A stretch of 35,714 nt of DNA, from positions 1 through 35,714 of IMG/VR virus record IMGVR_UViG_3300017752_000064; one strand, 5' to 3'. Position 1 is the stretch's first letter. Each line of letters starts with the position of its first letter. Both the position numbers and the translations under genes were made by a program. Below the pieces are notes generated by a model. The model saw only the letters and a list, made by a program, of their open reading frames with translations. It searched no databases and was not told the origin of the DNA. The DNA comes from a virus. Positions 1 to 11,400 of the stretch are shown here, piece by piece.

Positions 1-814
1 AAGAGTTTGCAATTAATCCTTTATTATCGTCTACAATTTTAATTGCTAAGTCGTTTGTGTTACCTACAGTAAGTCCTAAATCTGAAAATTCAACTAGTGT
101 AGTAAATTCTGTTGCTGATCCTGGAGTAGATACTACATAATTACTTGCATCAATGCCATTTAGTTTTAAAGCATTGGAAGCTGTACCCCAGAACCTGTGT
201 CCTGTCGATGTAACACCACCTGTTGAGTTTATAGTATTCTTAAGAGTTAAACCTTGTCTAACAACATCAAATCCTGGATAGGAAGATGCATCTTCTGTAC
301 CGATTGTAAATTCTTGGGCACTAATAATATGTATGACTTCATCGTTAATTATTGACTTAATAACTGGTCTAGATGTGCCACCTGTATCTCTAATATTAGC
401 ACTCTGGAACTGTGTTACTGTATCACCAACACCTTGTGGTCCTACTAGTACAAAAGAAGTGCCGTTGTATGCATATAACTGTTCGTTGCCTGTATCCCAC
501 CAAAAGTCACCTAAAGCAAGGCCAGCAGGGGTATCTGCGCTTACTTCGGCTCCTCCAGTAGTTCTCCATTTTGTTCCATCATAAAATTTTAGTTTACTAT
601 TACTAGTATCGAACCAAATTTGACCACTTAGTGCTTTAGGTGGTTGATTTCCACCTGCAAAATTTTCAAGTAAAAATACAAAGTTTTCGTTTTGTATTTC
701 TCCATATCCAGCATAGTTTTTACCTACTAGTTTTAAGTCTGTAGTTTGGTCTATAGTACCATCTTCTACAACTGTTAGCTGAACATTGTTATATCTGTTA
801 ATTGTATATGACAT
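1..814 (-). CDS. Fibre-like virion structural protein, 3' end cut by window edge
   Basis: Open reading frame entering from the left edge; the ATG at 814 begins MSYTINRYNN and the frame stays open to base 1 (about 271 codons visible). The first 125 residues align by eye with those of the two upstream minus-strand neighbours: a GKNYAGYGE block, a NENFVFLLENFA block, then two repeats of the type GQIWFDTSNSKLKFYDGTKW and GDFWWDTGNEQLYAYNG. It is therefore a third paralogue of a tail-fibre/appendage family. A late-type promoter (833-840) and a GGGG ribosome-binding stretch precede it, so it probably starts its own transcript. The structural role is inferred from position in the late tail block and from homologues of this kind in marine T4-like phages. 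The C-terminal receptor-binding end, if any, lies outside the window. Confidence 0.8.
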   Translation of the reverse strand, partial: MSYTINRYNNVQLTVVEDGTIDQTTDLKLVGKNYAGYGEIQNENFVFLLENFAGGNQPPKALSGQIWFDTSNSKLKFYDGTKWRTTGGAEVSADTPAGLALGDFWWDTGNEQLYAYNGTSFVLVGPQGVGDTVTQFQSANIRDTGGTSRPVIKSIINDEVIHIISAQEFTIGTEDASSYPGFDVVRQGLTLKNTINSTGGVTSTGHRFWGTASNALKLNGIDASNYVVSTPGSATEFTTLVEFSDLGLTVGNTNDLAIKIVDDNKGLIANS

Positions 815-832
815 GTATTACCCCTATATGTT

Positions 833-840
833 TATTTATC
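833..840 (-). promoter_or_regulatory. T4-like late promoter (GATAAATA)
   Basis: On the minus strand this reads GATAAATA, a one-base variant of the T4 late promoter TATAAATA. It lies 18 nt upstream of the ATG at 814, with a GGGG Shine-Dalgarno stretch in between. The same motif at the same distance recurs before other minus-strand units here. It would be read by RNA polymerase carrying the gp55 sigma factor encoded at 30438. Confidence 0.6.
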
Positions 841-850
841 GCTTTTGTCA

Positions 851-2782
851 TTATGTTACTGTCTGTAGCGTTCTACGTACAAATGTCCATGTAGCTCCAG
901 ATACTGTATATTCGTAAAGATATCTTATAGCTGTTAATGTAGCGACACCGCTTGCATCGTTACTTTGGCTAATATCTTGAATTACTGTTTCAGCACTGCT
1001 TACATTGTCTTTATCTACTGCAATACTAGACTTGGTAAGTACCCCAGATGTATCCGGACTAGTTGTAATATCAACAGTAATACCAGAAACTGTTGATCCT
1101 GTATATGAAGTTGCCATTACGTATGCTGACGTTCCTGTTTGATAGTTGCTTGCAGACTGCATATTTTCTAACAATGTAGCAATACTATTTTTTGGACCGT
1201 CACCTGAACCAACAACAGCAGGATCCGATAATCCTGTTATATCAAAGGATATAATTACATCTTTACTATATAATTCTACATCAACGTAGTTTTTTGTTGC
1301 TGCATCTGTTGTTGCAGAAGGTTCAGCTAGTCCTGTAATATTTTGACTATCAATAGTAATATCGCCGCCTGCTACAATATTAAGTCCAGTACCATTTAAT
1401 CTTGTAATTGTTGCAGAGTTTAAACTTATATCATCAACAGTAAGTTCTGATAGTGTACCTACCCTTGTAAGTCCTAATGCATTATTAACTGTGCTACCAA
1501 GTGTAGTCTTAGTTAAAATACTTGTACCACCTATATTATAAGACGGATCTGCATTTCCTATATTTTCTTCTAGATCAATATCAACATTAGAAGTAAAACT
1601 ATTGGTTGCTTGCTCCCATGTCCAATCTTTACTACCGTTGGAGCTCCTTAAAATAATTCCTCCACCGTCTATAGTTGTATCATCACCTTCGGTACTGTCA
1701 TCTAATAGTCCTAATTCAATATTTTTGTCTTCAACCCTTAGCGTACTTGTATTCAAATACGTTGTGTCACCTTCAACTAGTAAGTTGCCACCAATTGTAA
1801 GATTACTTGTAAATCTACCATCTCCTGTTACATCTAAACTGTACGCTGGATTAGATTTCCAAATGCCTACATATTTTTCACTAGTATCTACATAAACAGC
1901 AGGCAAGAAACTACTTCCGGATCTAACCTTAAGTGCAAGATCTTCATTACTAGCCTGTGTTTCTAATGTTGTTGTGGTTCCAGCAATTTTTAAAATTGCA
2001 TATTCAGTTTCACCGACCCCAACACTAAGTCCTGCACTGTTTTTAATTTTTAAACTACCTGTAGTTGCACCATTTGCATCTGTGGGTATAAAGTTTTCAG
2101 CAGCTCTAACAATACCTGCATCATCAACAAGTCCTTTAGCACTAGTTGCTGTTCCTCTATAGAAAAATCCGCTGTTGACTACATTAAAACCTTTTTCTAA
2201 TAATTGTCTATTTTGTGAATCACCAACAACTTGTGGATATCCTGCTATAGAATATTCAGGTAAAATATAAAATGTTTCAGGTGAAAATATACCAACAAGT
2301 GTGCCGCCTAAAAATAATTTTAATATAGTGCGTTGTACATCAGTTGCATCTAATTGACTTGTTACTTCAAATCCTGTTTTTCCTTGTCCGGCACTATATT
2401 CAGGTCCTATAAGGGTAAGTTCAGATCCGTCCCAAATGTATAATTTATTATTTTCATTATCAATCCAAATATCGCCTTTATTAAGGTTACTAGGTTGAGT
2501 ACTACTTACAACACTTCCTGTAGCAGGTCTAAAGACTGTACCATCATAAATTTTTAACCTTGCATCTTGTTTATCATACCATAATTGTCCTACCATAGGA
2601 TTTGTAGGTTGAGATGTTGATGCAAAATTTTCTAAAAGGGCAATGAAATTTTCGTTTAAGAATTCGCCAAAGCCTTTGTAATTTTTTCCAATTAAAGTTA
2701 AGTCAGTAGTAGTTAAATCAAGTATACCATCAGTTAGGTCTACTAGTAATTCACCATCTGTTCTGTTTAGTCTATAACTCAC
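851..2782 (-). CDS. Fibre-like virion structural protein (643 aa), paralogue B
   Basis: Starts at a GTG (2782) with GGAGGG 11 nt upstream; that sequence also encodes the last codons of the preceding gene, which ends at 2788, so the two are translationally coupled. The N-terminal 130 residues carry the family module: GKNYKGFGE, then NENFIALLENFA, then two repeats resembling GQLWYDKQDARLKIYDG and GDIWIDNENNKLYIWDG. The middle is Thr/Ser/Gly-rich and beta-rich with a fibre-like character (GDGRFTSNLTIGGNLLVEG, then a TDAATKNYVD segment typical of phage tail-fibre shafts). No collar domain or catalytic motif is visible at the C terminus. Likely a tail-fibre or baseplate appendage; the exact location in the virion is unknown. 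Confidence 0.8.
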   Translation of the reverse strand: MSYRLNRTDGELLVDLTDGILDLTTTDLTLIGKNYKGFGEFLNENFIALLENFASTSQPTNPMVGQLWYDKQDARLKIYDGTVFRPATGSVVSSTQPSNLNKGDIWIDNENNKLYIWDGSELTLIGPEYSAGQGKTGFEVTSQLDATDVQRTILKLFLGGTLVGIFSPETFYILPEYSIAGYPQVVGDSQNRQLLEKGFNVVNSGFFYRGTATSAKGLVDDAGIVRAAENFIPTDANGATTGSLKIKNSAGLSVGVGETEYAILKIAGTTTTLETQASNEDLALKVRSGSSFLPAVYVDTSEKYVGIWKSNPAYSLDVTGDGRFTSNLTIGGNLLVEGDTTYLNTSTLRVEDKNIELGLLDDSTEGDDTTIDGGGIILRSSNGSKDWTWEQATNSFTSNVDIDLEENIGNADPSYNIGGTSILTKTTLGSTVNNALGLTRVGTLSELTVDDISLNSATITRLNGTGLNIVAGGDITIDSQNITGLAEPSATTDAATKNYVDVELYSKDVIISFDITGLSDPAVVGSGDGPKNSIATLLENMQSASNYQTGTSAYVMATSYTGSTVSGITVDITTSPDTSGVLTKSSIAVDKDNVSSAETVIQDISQSNDASGVATLTAIRYLYEYTVSGATWTFVRRTLQTVT

Positions 2783-2787
2783 TACTC

Positions 2788-4803
2788 TTACCCTCCAGTA
2801 TAAATTATGAAATTCATTGTCATAAATGGATTCATAACACTTATTGCTTGCCCTACGCTCTCTTCTGTCAATATGCCACCGCTTGCAGGATAGGCTTGAC
2901 CAGCACCTGTTCCTGTTGGTGCATCATAAATGATTGCGTCATTATCATTGGGCGTACCGCTTACATCTCTAATTGCATAGTATTGATCGCCGCTATCACC
3001 TCTAAGATCGTGTTCGTGTTCAGGCAAGTTTTCTGTTGTTATTGTAACTTGTTCTGCACCATCTTTTGACCCTATAACATCTGCAGAAGTTGATGTAACA
3101 ATATCAGCACTTGTCCCGCCCATATTATCAGCACCTAATATAAATCTACCACGTAAATCAGGAAGTGCAAAATATCCTGAAGTAGGTGATGCTTTGTATG
3201 TAGTACCAATTACATTATGTAACTGTCCGTAGGCACTTATCAAAACTTCTGTACCATCACATATTAACCAACCTACAGGTGCGGCACCTCCTGCAAAAGG
3301 AACTACAGTTCCTACTGGTGTTAATCCTTGTATTGCACTGAACAAATTAATTCTGTTAATCTTTTTAAGTCCAGTATCGCCCGATGTTCTGTTAATTAGT
3401 AGTTCGTCATCTGCTTGAGAAGACAGAACATTTGTTTTACCAGCAACAATATCGTTACTAATACTTGTGTTAAACACTTTTAATGTTCCGCCTGTTTGTC
3501 CGTCGAAAACTGTATCAGCAGCTGTTATATCTCCTGCAAACCTAAAAGTTGTTGCACTAGTTAATCTATCTGAACTTCCTGCTCTACCTGAAACTGTACC
3601 GCTTACGTTACCTGTAACATTACCAATAAAAGTTGTTGCATACATCCTTGCATATTTTGCAGTTGTACTACCAATATCTTTTGTGTTATTTTCGTTTGGC
3701 ACTATATTTCTTGTGGTTGTTATACCAGTTACATTTAGTTTGCCTCCAATATTAGTATCCAGTGCTACACCCAAACCGCCTGTTGTTCTAATACTGCCAT
3801 TAGCAAATGTTGAACTATTTACAGTCGAAGTAGTGTTTATAAGTCCGCTTGCTTGTATGTTACCTGTCACATCTAATTCTTGATCAGGAGCAACATTGTT
3901 AATGCCGATTTTCAAGTCACTATCTAATCTAAGAACATTTTTAAGTACGCCATCATTCTTTACTTTGAAGTCCATAGATGAACCAGCAATGTTATGTTGG
4001 AATATTCCTGCATTTCCTTCAACGCCAATATTCATTTCAGCATTTATACCATAGTTAATTCCTGTATTGTTTTGTACATTAATAGGAAATGCTGTTGTAC
4101 TTGTAACATCTCCCCTTAGAAAGTTTCCAGCTGCAATAGTATTTCCGCTTACAATTAATCCTTCAGCCTTTTCAGCTGTTCCATAAAATTTCGGAACACC
4201 ATCTCCTGTAATATTATTTGCACTTAAATTAAATCCTGGATTAAGTGTACTGAATCCTGGAATAACAACTTTCGGTGTAAAACTTTGTGTTGTTATAAGC
4301 GCCACTGGTTTAGCATCTACTTCAATTTGTAAAACATTGTATGTTACATCGTCTGTGCCTGTTATAGTTACAGGTGTTGCACCTGTTACTAAACCGTCAC
4401 TAAAATTAGGACCTACTAATACCCATCCTGAACCACTAAACAAATATAATTGTTGATTATCTGTATCTACCCAAAGATCTCCGATTAAACTTTGTCCTGC
4501 TTGAGGTGCTGTAGTTGCCTTTTTAAGTCCGCCACTTGCTACCCAATTTGTCCCGTCATATACCTTTAATTGTTCTACGCCAGGAGTTGTATCATACCAT
4601 AACTGTCCTTCTACTGGAGTTGCTGGTTCAGTTGCACTTGCAAAATTTTCTAATAAATGTAAAAAGTTTGTAGCAATAGTTGTACCATATGCAGTGGTAT
4701 TTCTACCAGGTAATCCTAAAGAAGTTATTGTGTTGACAGTATTATCTTCAACTGTAATTGTTCCTTTGTTTGCTTGGTCTGTATATGCTATTGTATATGC
4801 CAT
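2788..4803 (-). CDS. Tail fibre protein with C-terminal tail-collar domain (671 aa)
   Basis: Paralogue A of the three fibre-like proteins. Residues 1-130 hold the shared module (NFLHLLENFA, GQLWYDT, GDLWVDTDNQQLYLFSG). The shaft includes LDVTGNIQASGLINTTS and TKDIGSTTAKYARMYATTF, typical of trimeric beta-rich fibres. Residues about 494-671 form a phage tail-collar domain as in T4 gp12 and related fibres: PVGTVVPFAGG, PVGWLICDG, then LPDLRGRFILGADN, then ENLPEHEHD, ending in a hydrophobic MNFIIYTGG. This end probably contributes to host binding or to short-tail-fibre-like attachment. It begins 3 nt after the 204-residue gene stops (TAA TAG ATG), so it is co-translated with it. Position after gp6 and the giant gene matches where T4 keeps gp10-gp12. 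Confidence 0.85.
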   Translation of the reverse strand: MAYTIAYTDQANKGTITVEDNTVNTITSLGLPGRNTTAYGTTIATNFLHLLENFASATEPATPVEGQLWYDTTPGVEQLKVYDGTNWVASGGLKKATTAPQAGQSLIGDLWVDTDNQQLYLFSGSGWVLVGPNFSDGLVTGATPVTITGTDDVTYNVLQIEVDAKPVALITTQSFTPKVVIPGFSTLNPGFNLSANNITGDGVPKFYGTAEKAEGLIVSGNTIAAGNFLRGDVTSTTAFPINVQNNTGINYGINAEMNIGVEGNAGIFQHNIAGSSMDFKVKNDGVLKNVLRLDSDLKIGINNVAPDQELDVTGNIQASGLINTTSTVNSSTFANGSIRTTGGLGVALDTNIGGKLNVTGITTTRNIVPNENNTKDIGSTTAKYARMYATTFIGNVTGNVSGTVSGRAGSSDRLTSATTFRFAGDITAADTVFDGQTGGTLKVFNTSISNDIVAGKTNVLSSQADDELLINRTSGDTGLKKINRINLFSAIQGLTPVGTVVPFAGGAAPVGWLICDGTEVLISAYGQLHNVIGTTYKASPTSGYFALPDLRGRFILGADNMGGTSADIVTSTSADVIGSKDGAEQVTITTENLPEHEHDLRGDSGDQYYAIRDVSGTPNDNDAIIYDAPTGTGAGQAYPASGGILTEESVGQAISVMNPFMTMNFIIYTGG

Positions 4804-4806
4804 CTA

Positions 4807-5421
4807 TTATTCCCCAACCGTACCAGCAAGACTTTGGATTCTAACAGTGTAATCGATTTGAATTAATCTATTCAAACTTTTTTGGACAGGATGGAATACA
4901 ACATGTGTTAGTAAATTTCCTGTACCGCTTGCATTATAACCCTTTAGTCCTAGTTCATCAAATACATATAAACTGTTCTGATCAGTTGCTGTATCAAATG
5001 CATCCTGCCCGCTAGGTTCACCGTAATCTAACAAACAAGTTATGAGAACATCAGTATAATTCGTACCACTTACGTGACGTGTTTCAATTTTATTTCTTAC
5101 TGGATCAGTGTTGTTTACGCTGTTATCATCTACAATCTTAGTATAAGTTTGGTTGTATAAACTTGCATTTGTTCCTGTAGAATTAGGCGTCAAGTAAGTA
5201 ATAATACCAGTAGGATCCACACTTGTACCGCCATTACCAAAACTCATTTCGTAAATCCAGCCATTACCTCTATTTCCGACACTGTCGGCTAACGCTATAC
5301 TCATATTTTCGTAATGAATAGCATTATTTTTATCAATGTATACTTCTTTAGTCTCAGGATCAAATATCTTTATGTGACCCTTTATTAGTATACCATTTTT
5401 TTCTTTTAGATTATCATTCAT
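4807..5421 (-). CDS. Virion structural protein, unknown role (204 aa)
   Basis: ATG at 5421 with AGGAC upstream and a late-type promoter at 5440-5447, making this the first gene of a unit with the two fibre genes below it. The protein is short, beta-rich and acidic, with a GNGGTSVDPTG loop near residues 62-72 and a C-terminal LNRLIQIDYTVRIQSL stretch. I recognise no catalytic motif. Similar-sized proteins sit in the same place in marine T4-like phage tail clusters as uncharacterised virion proteins. It could be a connector or adaptor between baseplate and fibre; this is inference from position only. Confidence 0.7.
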   Translation of the reverse strand: MNDNLKEKNGILIKGHIKIFDPETKEVYIDKNNAIHYENMSIALADSVGNRGNGWIYEMSFGNGGTSVDPTGIITYLTPNSTGTNASLYNQTYTKIVDDNSVNNTDPVRNKIETRHVSGTNYTDVLITCLLDYGEPSGQDAFDTATDQNSLYVFDELGLKGYNASGTGNLLTHVVFHPVQKSLNRLIQIDYTVRIQSLAGTVGE

Positions 5422-5439
5422 TTTTATGTCCTACTGTGT

Positions 5440-5447
5440 TATTTATC
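5440..5447 (-). promoter_or_regulatory. T4-like late promoter (GATAAATA) overlapping the giant gene's stop
   Basis: Minus strand reads GATAAATA; the stop codon TGA of the giant gene overlaps its first bases. It lies 18 nt from the ATG at 5421, exactly the spacing seen at 833-840. It would start a transcript for the 204-residue protein and the fibre paralogues independently of the 15.7-kb gene upstream. Confidence 0.6.
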
Positions 5448-8400
5448 AGGGTAAGTCAACTGTTGTGGATCTCAAGAATCTACTAATATCGCTATCAGCA
5501 TTACTTAACGCTATTCCTGTATCATTCCAAAGTCTACCTTGTTTACGCACTATTATTACTTTCTGATTCTCTCCGGGTGTCTCAAGCAATACCAAATTAC
5601 TGCCTGTAATACTAAATTCTGCCGGTAATGTAATATCACCTTCAGGACTATCTTGACTTATTACCTCAGTTGATGTTGCATATGTTGTTCTTAAATTTGT
5701 ATCTAGCTGGTATGATTCTAGTGTTGTTTTTCTAAGTCTGCGGCCAGCTACAAAAACTTCAAACTCATTTACACTAGCAGGTGTAAAATCAAGTTCATAT
5801 GTACTACTAGTGCCATCAGCAGTAAATGTAGATGTAATTATTTCATCTTTATACGGCATCGAAGCAGTTCTACTCTGATCATAAAATTCTGTTCCTTCAG
5901 GATATGTAGATTTTACTCCAGTCCCTAATGTTCCTCTTCTAAGTTGTGTAAGAATATTTCCACTTTTTCTAAAATATTCTATACGTTCATTGTCTATAAA
6001 TAAGACCCCAGGGTATCTCGATCCTGGTACCGGGTCTGGTAAATTAGTACTATTTTCTACAACAATTACCTTATCATTGTAATTCAGAGGTTCGGCCAAT
6101 TTGTAATTTTGTGCTCCGTCTAGCCTTTTATAGATATCTCTATTTAAAATATCTTTAAACTGGCGCCACCCAAATTTATTTTTTAAACTTTCTTTAGCAA
6201 AATGAAATGTTTCTATAGTATCATTTTCGCTAAGAGTGTCTGTTAATTTAATACGCATTTTGTTTGGTGTTATAACATAATCAACAGAAGGATCTAATAA
6301 CTTACCATTTTTGACTACCCAAACGTACTGGTCATCAACTGCCGGGCTTTGTAAGTTAACATATCCTGCCCTAAGCTGTCTTAATTCGTACCAATCAGAT
6401 GTACCGTCGTCTGGTGTTATAGAAGCACCAAGTTCGACTATTTCAATTACATCATCTGTTACTGTTGCAACTCCTAGCACTTGTAAATCTAAAACTGTTT
6501 GTTCTGCACCAAATATTGTCTGTATTATTGCATTATTATTAACCTGTTGTGGTGTATTGTAATTAGGATCATCAATTCTAACATTATTCAAATATACAGC
6601 ATAATTTTTTCTTGTTGTTAGTGCCGGATTTAGATTTAAATTTGCAGTGCTGCCATCAAGGACAAAAACTTGTCTGCCTGCGTTTACACCTGGTGATAGT
6701 AATGTACGCTCAACAACATCTAAGTTCTGTCTTTCTATGCCTTGGCTATCGTGATTACTAAATTGGTACACTTTAATTTTATCATTGTCATTCAATGTTG
6801 AATAAATGTATAACTTACTAGTATCTTCTACAAAATTGTTATCGTTATCATAATATCCATATCTATAATCGCCTCCACTGGCTGTGCTATCTTCTAGTCC
6901 AACAACATAGACTCTTAAAATGTCTCCTGGAGAACCTACGTTTGCATTTAATAATATTGCACTACCCGATTGTTCATCAGCATCTAATGCAAGATTAAAC
7001 TGTCCTGAGCTTGTGAATGACCAATCCTGTATGTAAGTAAGTTCTTGGCCGTTAAGATAAATTCTTAATTGTCCTGCTCGTAGGCTTCCGGTAGGAACTT
7101 GCCATAATTTAAGTTGATATTCCTTACTATCAGTCATAGTATATTTTTGTGAATATCCAGCATTTAATATAGTATCATTTACTTGTACAATAGTAAACCA
7201 TTCATAGGGTTTTTGTGTGAAAGGAGTTTGCGTTAAATCAAACACAGGTTGAGTGCTTCCGTCTGCTGTAAATTCATCTATAGTAACTGCACTAAAGTTT
7301 TGTATTTCACCTTCAAATATTGCATACTTAACTACTGCGTCTGCAACTGGTGGTTCGGAGAATCTAATAACAATTCTATTTTCCGCAGCATATGTTGAGT
7401 TGCTTTTTGTAAGTACATGCTCTACACGCTTTCCGTCTATTGTAACTAAACTGCTTAAATTATTTGTATATGTAACGTTAGTTAGGAAATCAGCACTACT
7501 TCCATCAGACACAAACTCGTCTAAGTCTAGAATATTTGTTCCACTATAGTCAAGTGTCACAATGTTTATGTTTGAATTTGCAGGAGGTGCAGTTGTAAAT
7601 TTTACTTTGTCTGTTGTATTATCTATAGTGTATGCTGTTTGTATGACGTTGTTAATTTTTACAAATACATTCTTATCTAAAATAGGATCTGTTCCTATTC
7701 CAAATTCTGTAGTAACACCGTCTCCTATATAATTACGACTGTGTATTTGGCTTGACCCACTAGTTGGTCTTTCATAAACCTTTATATCTACTGTGTCAAA
7801 AACTCTACCAGGTAGTTGTTCATCAGGGCCTCCACTATTAGCAACAGTCGCAAACCCGTCTCCGTCAATGTTAATTTCTTCTGCTAGAATACCTTGTGCA
7901 GAAGTATAATCTAATTGTCCACCTTCGATTAGTGTATCATAGCTGCCTGGTACTGGAAGGAAGCTACCGTCACTCGTTGACTTTCGTATAACAATCTTAT
8001 CATCAGCTGCTGTCGGAATACCTAATTCATCTAATTCAATTATTGTTTGTACGCCATCGCCTGTTATAGAACGCATTATTGCGTTTGGATTTGCAAATGT
8101 TGAACTGTCATTTACCCAATCCGGATCATCTAATCTAACTCCATTTTTATATAAATTATAAACAACTCCGCTTTCTAAAGGACTAGTAAGTGTAATGCTA
8201 ATTGTACTACCATCTAACTCAAAAACTTCATCTTCGTAAGTAAGGTCATAAGTATCATATTCACTTGTAAACCAAGGTCCAGTATCCCAACCGGTTGGTC
8301 CGCCAAAGTCAAAGCTCTTAACTTGAACGCCACCATAGTCAACACCATCCATAAGTTGTGATAAATCTTTTGCAAACTGTCCTGTTGCAGGATCATATGC

Positions 8401-11400
8401 AATGTTTATTCTATCTTGTGCAGTTAATAAGTTTACTGCTTTTTTATATGCAATTACAATATTTGTATTCACAGGTACAGGCTCAGATAAAATAATTTGT
8501 CCGTGATATCTAGTATAACTTTTTGCTGTATTTGCTAAATTTTTATATGTATATTCACTTCTTAAAAGTTCTATGTTGTTTACAGTTACAGTAACATTTG
8601 TATTTTTTAGATCCATAGGCCATTTTAATTCATATACGTATTTGGATCCTGTGCCAGTAAATGTTTCTGTTTCGTTGATTGTAGTAATAGAATAATCTCC
8701 GCTTACTCTATCAAATTTTACTACATTTTTTATTCCACGTGTTAATCCGTCTCCTAATATAGTACTAAGTTTTGCATTTTTGCCTGTTTCTGATATGCCA
8801 CCTGTAAGTGTTAACGTAGGTGCTGTTATGTATCCGCTTCCCTTATTTGTAACTTCTACACTCGATACTCGTCCATTTGCTCCTAGTTTTGCTATTGCTT
8901 TAGCACCTGACCCGCCGCCACCGGTAAGTTTTATAACAGGTGCCTGAGTATACCCAGATCCGCCATCAGCAATTTGTATATCTACAACTTTAAATCCTAC
9001 ATTATCTGTCCAGTTCTTAAAAGGATATGTTGCTAAATCGTCATCTATACCTATTAACGTATCACCTACTACTTTAACATTTTGTGGTTCTATATTTTTT
9101 GTAATTGAATTAAAGCCGGGTTGTAAGTCAAAATCAGTAATTCTACTTTGGCTATTTTCTATCTTTTCATAAGCACTTAAATATTCACGTAATTTAGTTT
9201 TAAATGGTTTTACTTCCTCAAGATATCTTTGATAGCTAGGAAGACTGTCATTGTTAAATGTTAAGTCCTCGCGTAGTTGTCCAACATTATGTTTTGCTTT
9301 TACAAAGCTAGTCTTAAATGCCCAATCGACATTATTTTGCTCACTAAACACATAGCGTAAACTTGCAAAGAATAATTTATTATATTCGATAGCTAATTCT
9401 TCTGTATAAAGACTTTGTTTTATAAAGTTTAAAACTGCTCTACTTTCAATGCTAGGAACACTATCAAAGAATTGTGAATCAAAACTTATAATATCAAAAC
9501 CGGTTGCACTTAATCTTGTATCATAAAGAGTAGGTTTAAATGAAATAGTACCGTTTTGTCTACCTATAGTTTCATAGTTTACTGTGTAATCAACGTTAGA
9601 TTGGTTTGCTATTTTTCTTAATATAAGCCAACCACCTGTGCCTACATTGTTAATTTTTACAATATCTCCGATATTATCATCTATACTTTGTAATTGATAA
9701 GCTCCGTCAATAACATTTTTTACTTCTGTAAACTGATTATATCCTGTTGCATACCAATCTATATAATCCCAAAACAAACTAACATCATATGACTGACTTG
9801 CTATTCGTTGCCAAGTCCTAGCTACACTATCTCTTTCGTATAATGCCCATTTTCCTAAAATGGTTTCATCGTTGCTTACAAGAGCAGTATATTTTCTAAT
9901 TGTTATAGTATCAGTATCTAAATAATTTTTTCCGCCATTTATTATTTCTACATTAGTAATAACACCTAAATTGTTTATAGTAAATTTTAAGTCTGCACCC
10001 GACCCTGTGCCTGATATTTTGTATGTCGGTGCAACAAGATATCCGCGTCCAGGATTAACTACATCTACTCTAGTAATAACACCATCAGTAACAACCAAAG
10101 ACATTGTTGCTTGTGTTGCTTTTGCAACTCCTATAAATTCTAAATCCGCTACAGTATCAACTGTTGTATCAAACGTTCTGCCAACTGCACTAGGCTTAGG
10201 ATCTGCCGCTTTTATTAAAGTAAGATCTTTGTTGTCTATAATTAAGTTTTCTTTTAATACACTGTTTACTCTTTCAATAACCTGTTTGAGTGCTTCTGCA
10301 CTGTTTACAAACCAACTTTGTCTAGGCGAATTAAGTATTCCGTATTTTTGTTTTGGAGATAAATCGGGTGCAGGAACTTGTTTGCTTTGTTCGTCGTATC
10401 CTACTAAACTATCAAACCATTTTCTTTCAATATCTCTGTTAGGAACACTAGATGCTAATCCATCTGTAACGATTTGATATTGATTATGTATATTGATATT
10501 TTGATTATCTATTGTCCAATATTGTAAACTAAATGCAATGTCTTTATTTTCTAGTAGACTTTCACAATTATATATTGTAAAGCTGTCTGGTGAAATTAAA
10601 GCTGCAAATTTGTATCCTTGACCTTTAGGATCTCTAATTAAATTTGCAACATCAAAAGAAGATATTGTTCTAAATTCTACGTCAGGTGTTGTACGTTTAT
10701 TTTTTACCCAGAAATAATATTTTGTTGTTGTACTACCACTTATGCTATCATAGGTCTGTCTTGTAGAATAAACTGTATCATCATACAAACTTACACCGTC
10801 TATTCCTTGTTCTTGAGCTTCTTCAGTATCACTTAGACTATTCCAGGCGCTAGGTAGCACTGTAGATTCTACCCATTCATATACATCTATTGTGTTGCTT
10901 TCAAACAAACTATTCCAGTTGTTTGCCGAGAAAATTACATCTGATTGGTAGGCGTTTAAATATTTTGCATTAGTTAAATTCCACCACAATTCTCCGACTT
11001 GTTCTTTACCCCAACTAGCACTTGGCATTACTGTAACATTACTTCCCCCTACAGAATAATAGGCAGGATCATAATAAGTTTTATATGTCAAGTTTTGTTC
11101 TGCAGGACCTGCCACTTTTCCTTGTACAGGATCTAAATAATCTAGATATGTTACTAATTTATTTGTTTTTGTGTTATATAAAATTGCACGTTTGATCTTA
11201 CTAATATCAACAGTATCTTTTGGTTGTCTTAAATACTCCCATATATTTTTATTATCAGGAATTCTAAAATCAACTACTGCTCCAGTATAAACTGAATTTA
11301 CACTTGTTTTAGGTAAGCCAACATAAACATGATTATTTTTAAGTTTAAAATTATTTCCAAAATCGCTTAAACTGCTGTCATCTGTTTGATATTGTAATTG

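Noticed and set aside
3467-3883. Long plus-strand open frames opposite the tail genes (for example here, 9971-10477 and 25228-25707)
   Set aside because: They are antisense shadows of well-supported minus-strand genes, with low-complexity hydrophobic translations and no recognisable domains or ribosome-binding sites.
1-4803. Diversity-generating retroelement acting on the fibre paralogues
   Set aside because: No reverse transcriptase gene and no template repeat are seen in the window; divergence between paralogues is spread over the whole sequence.
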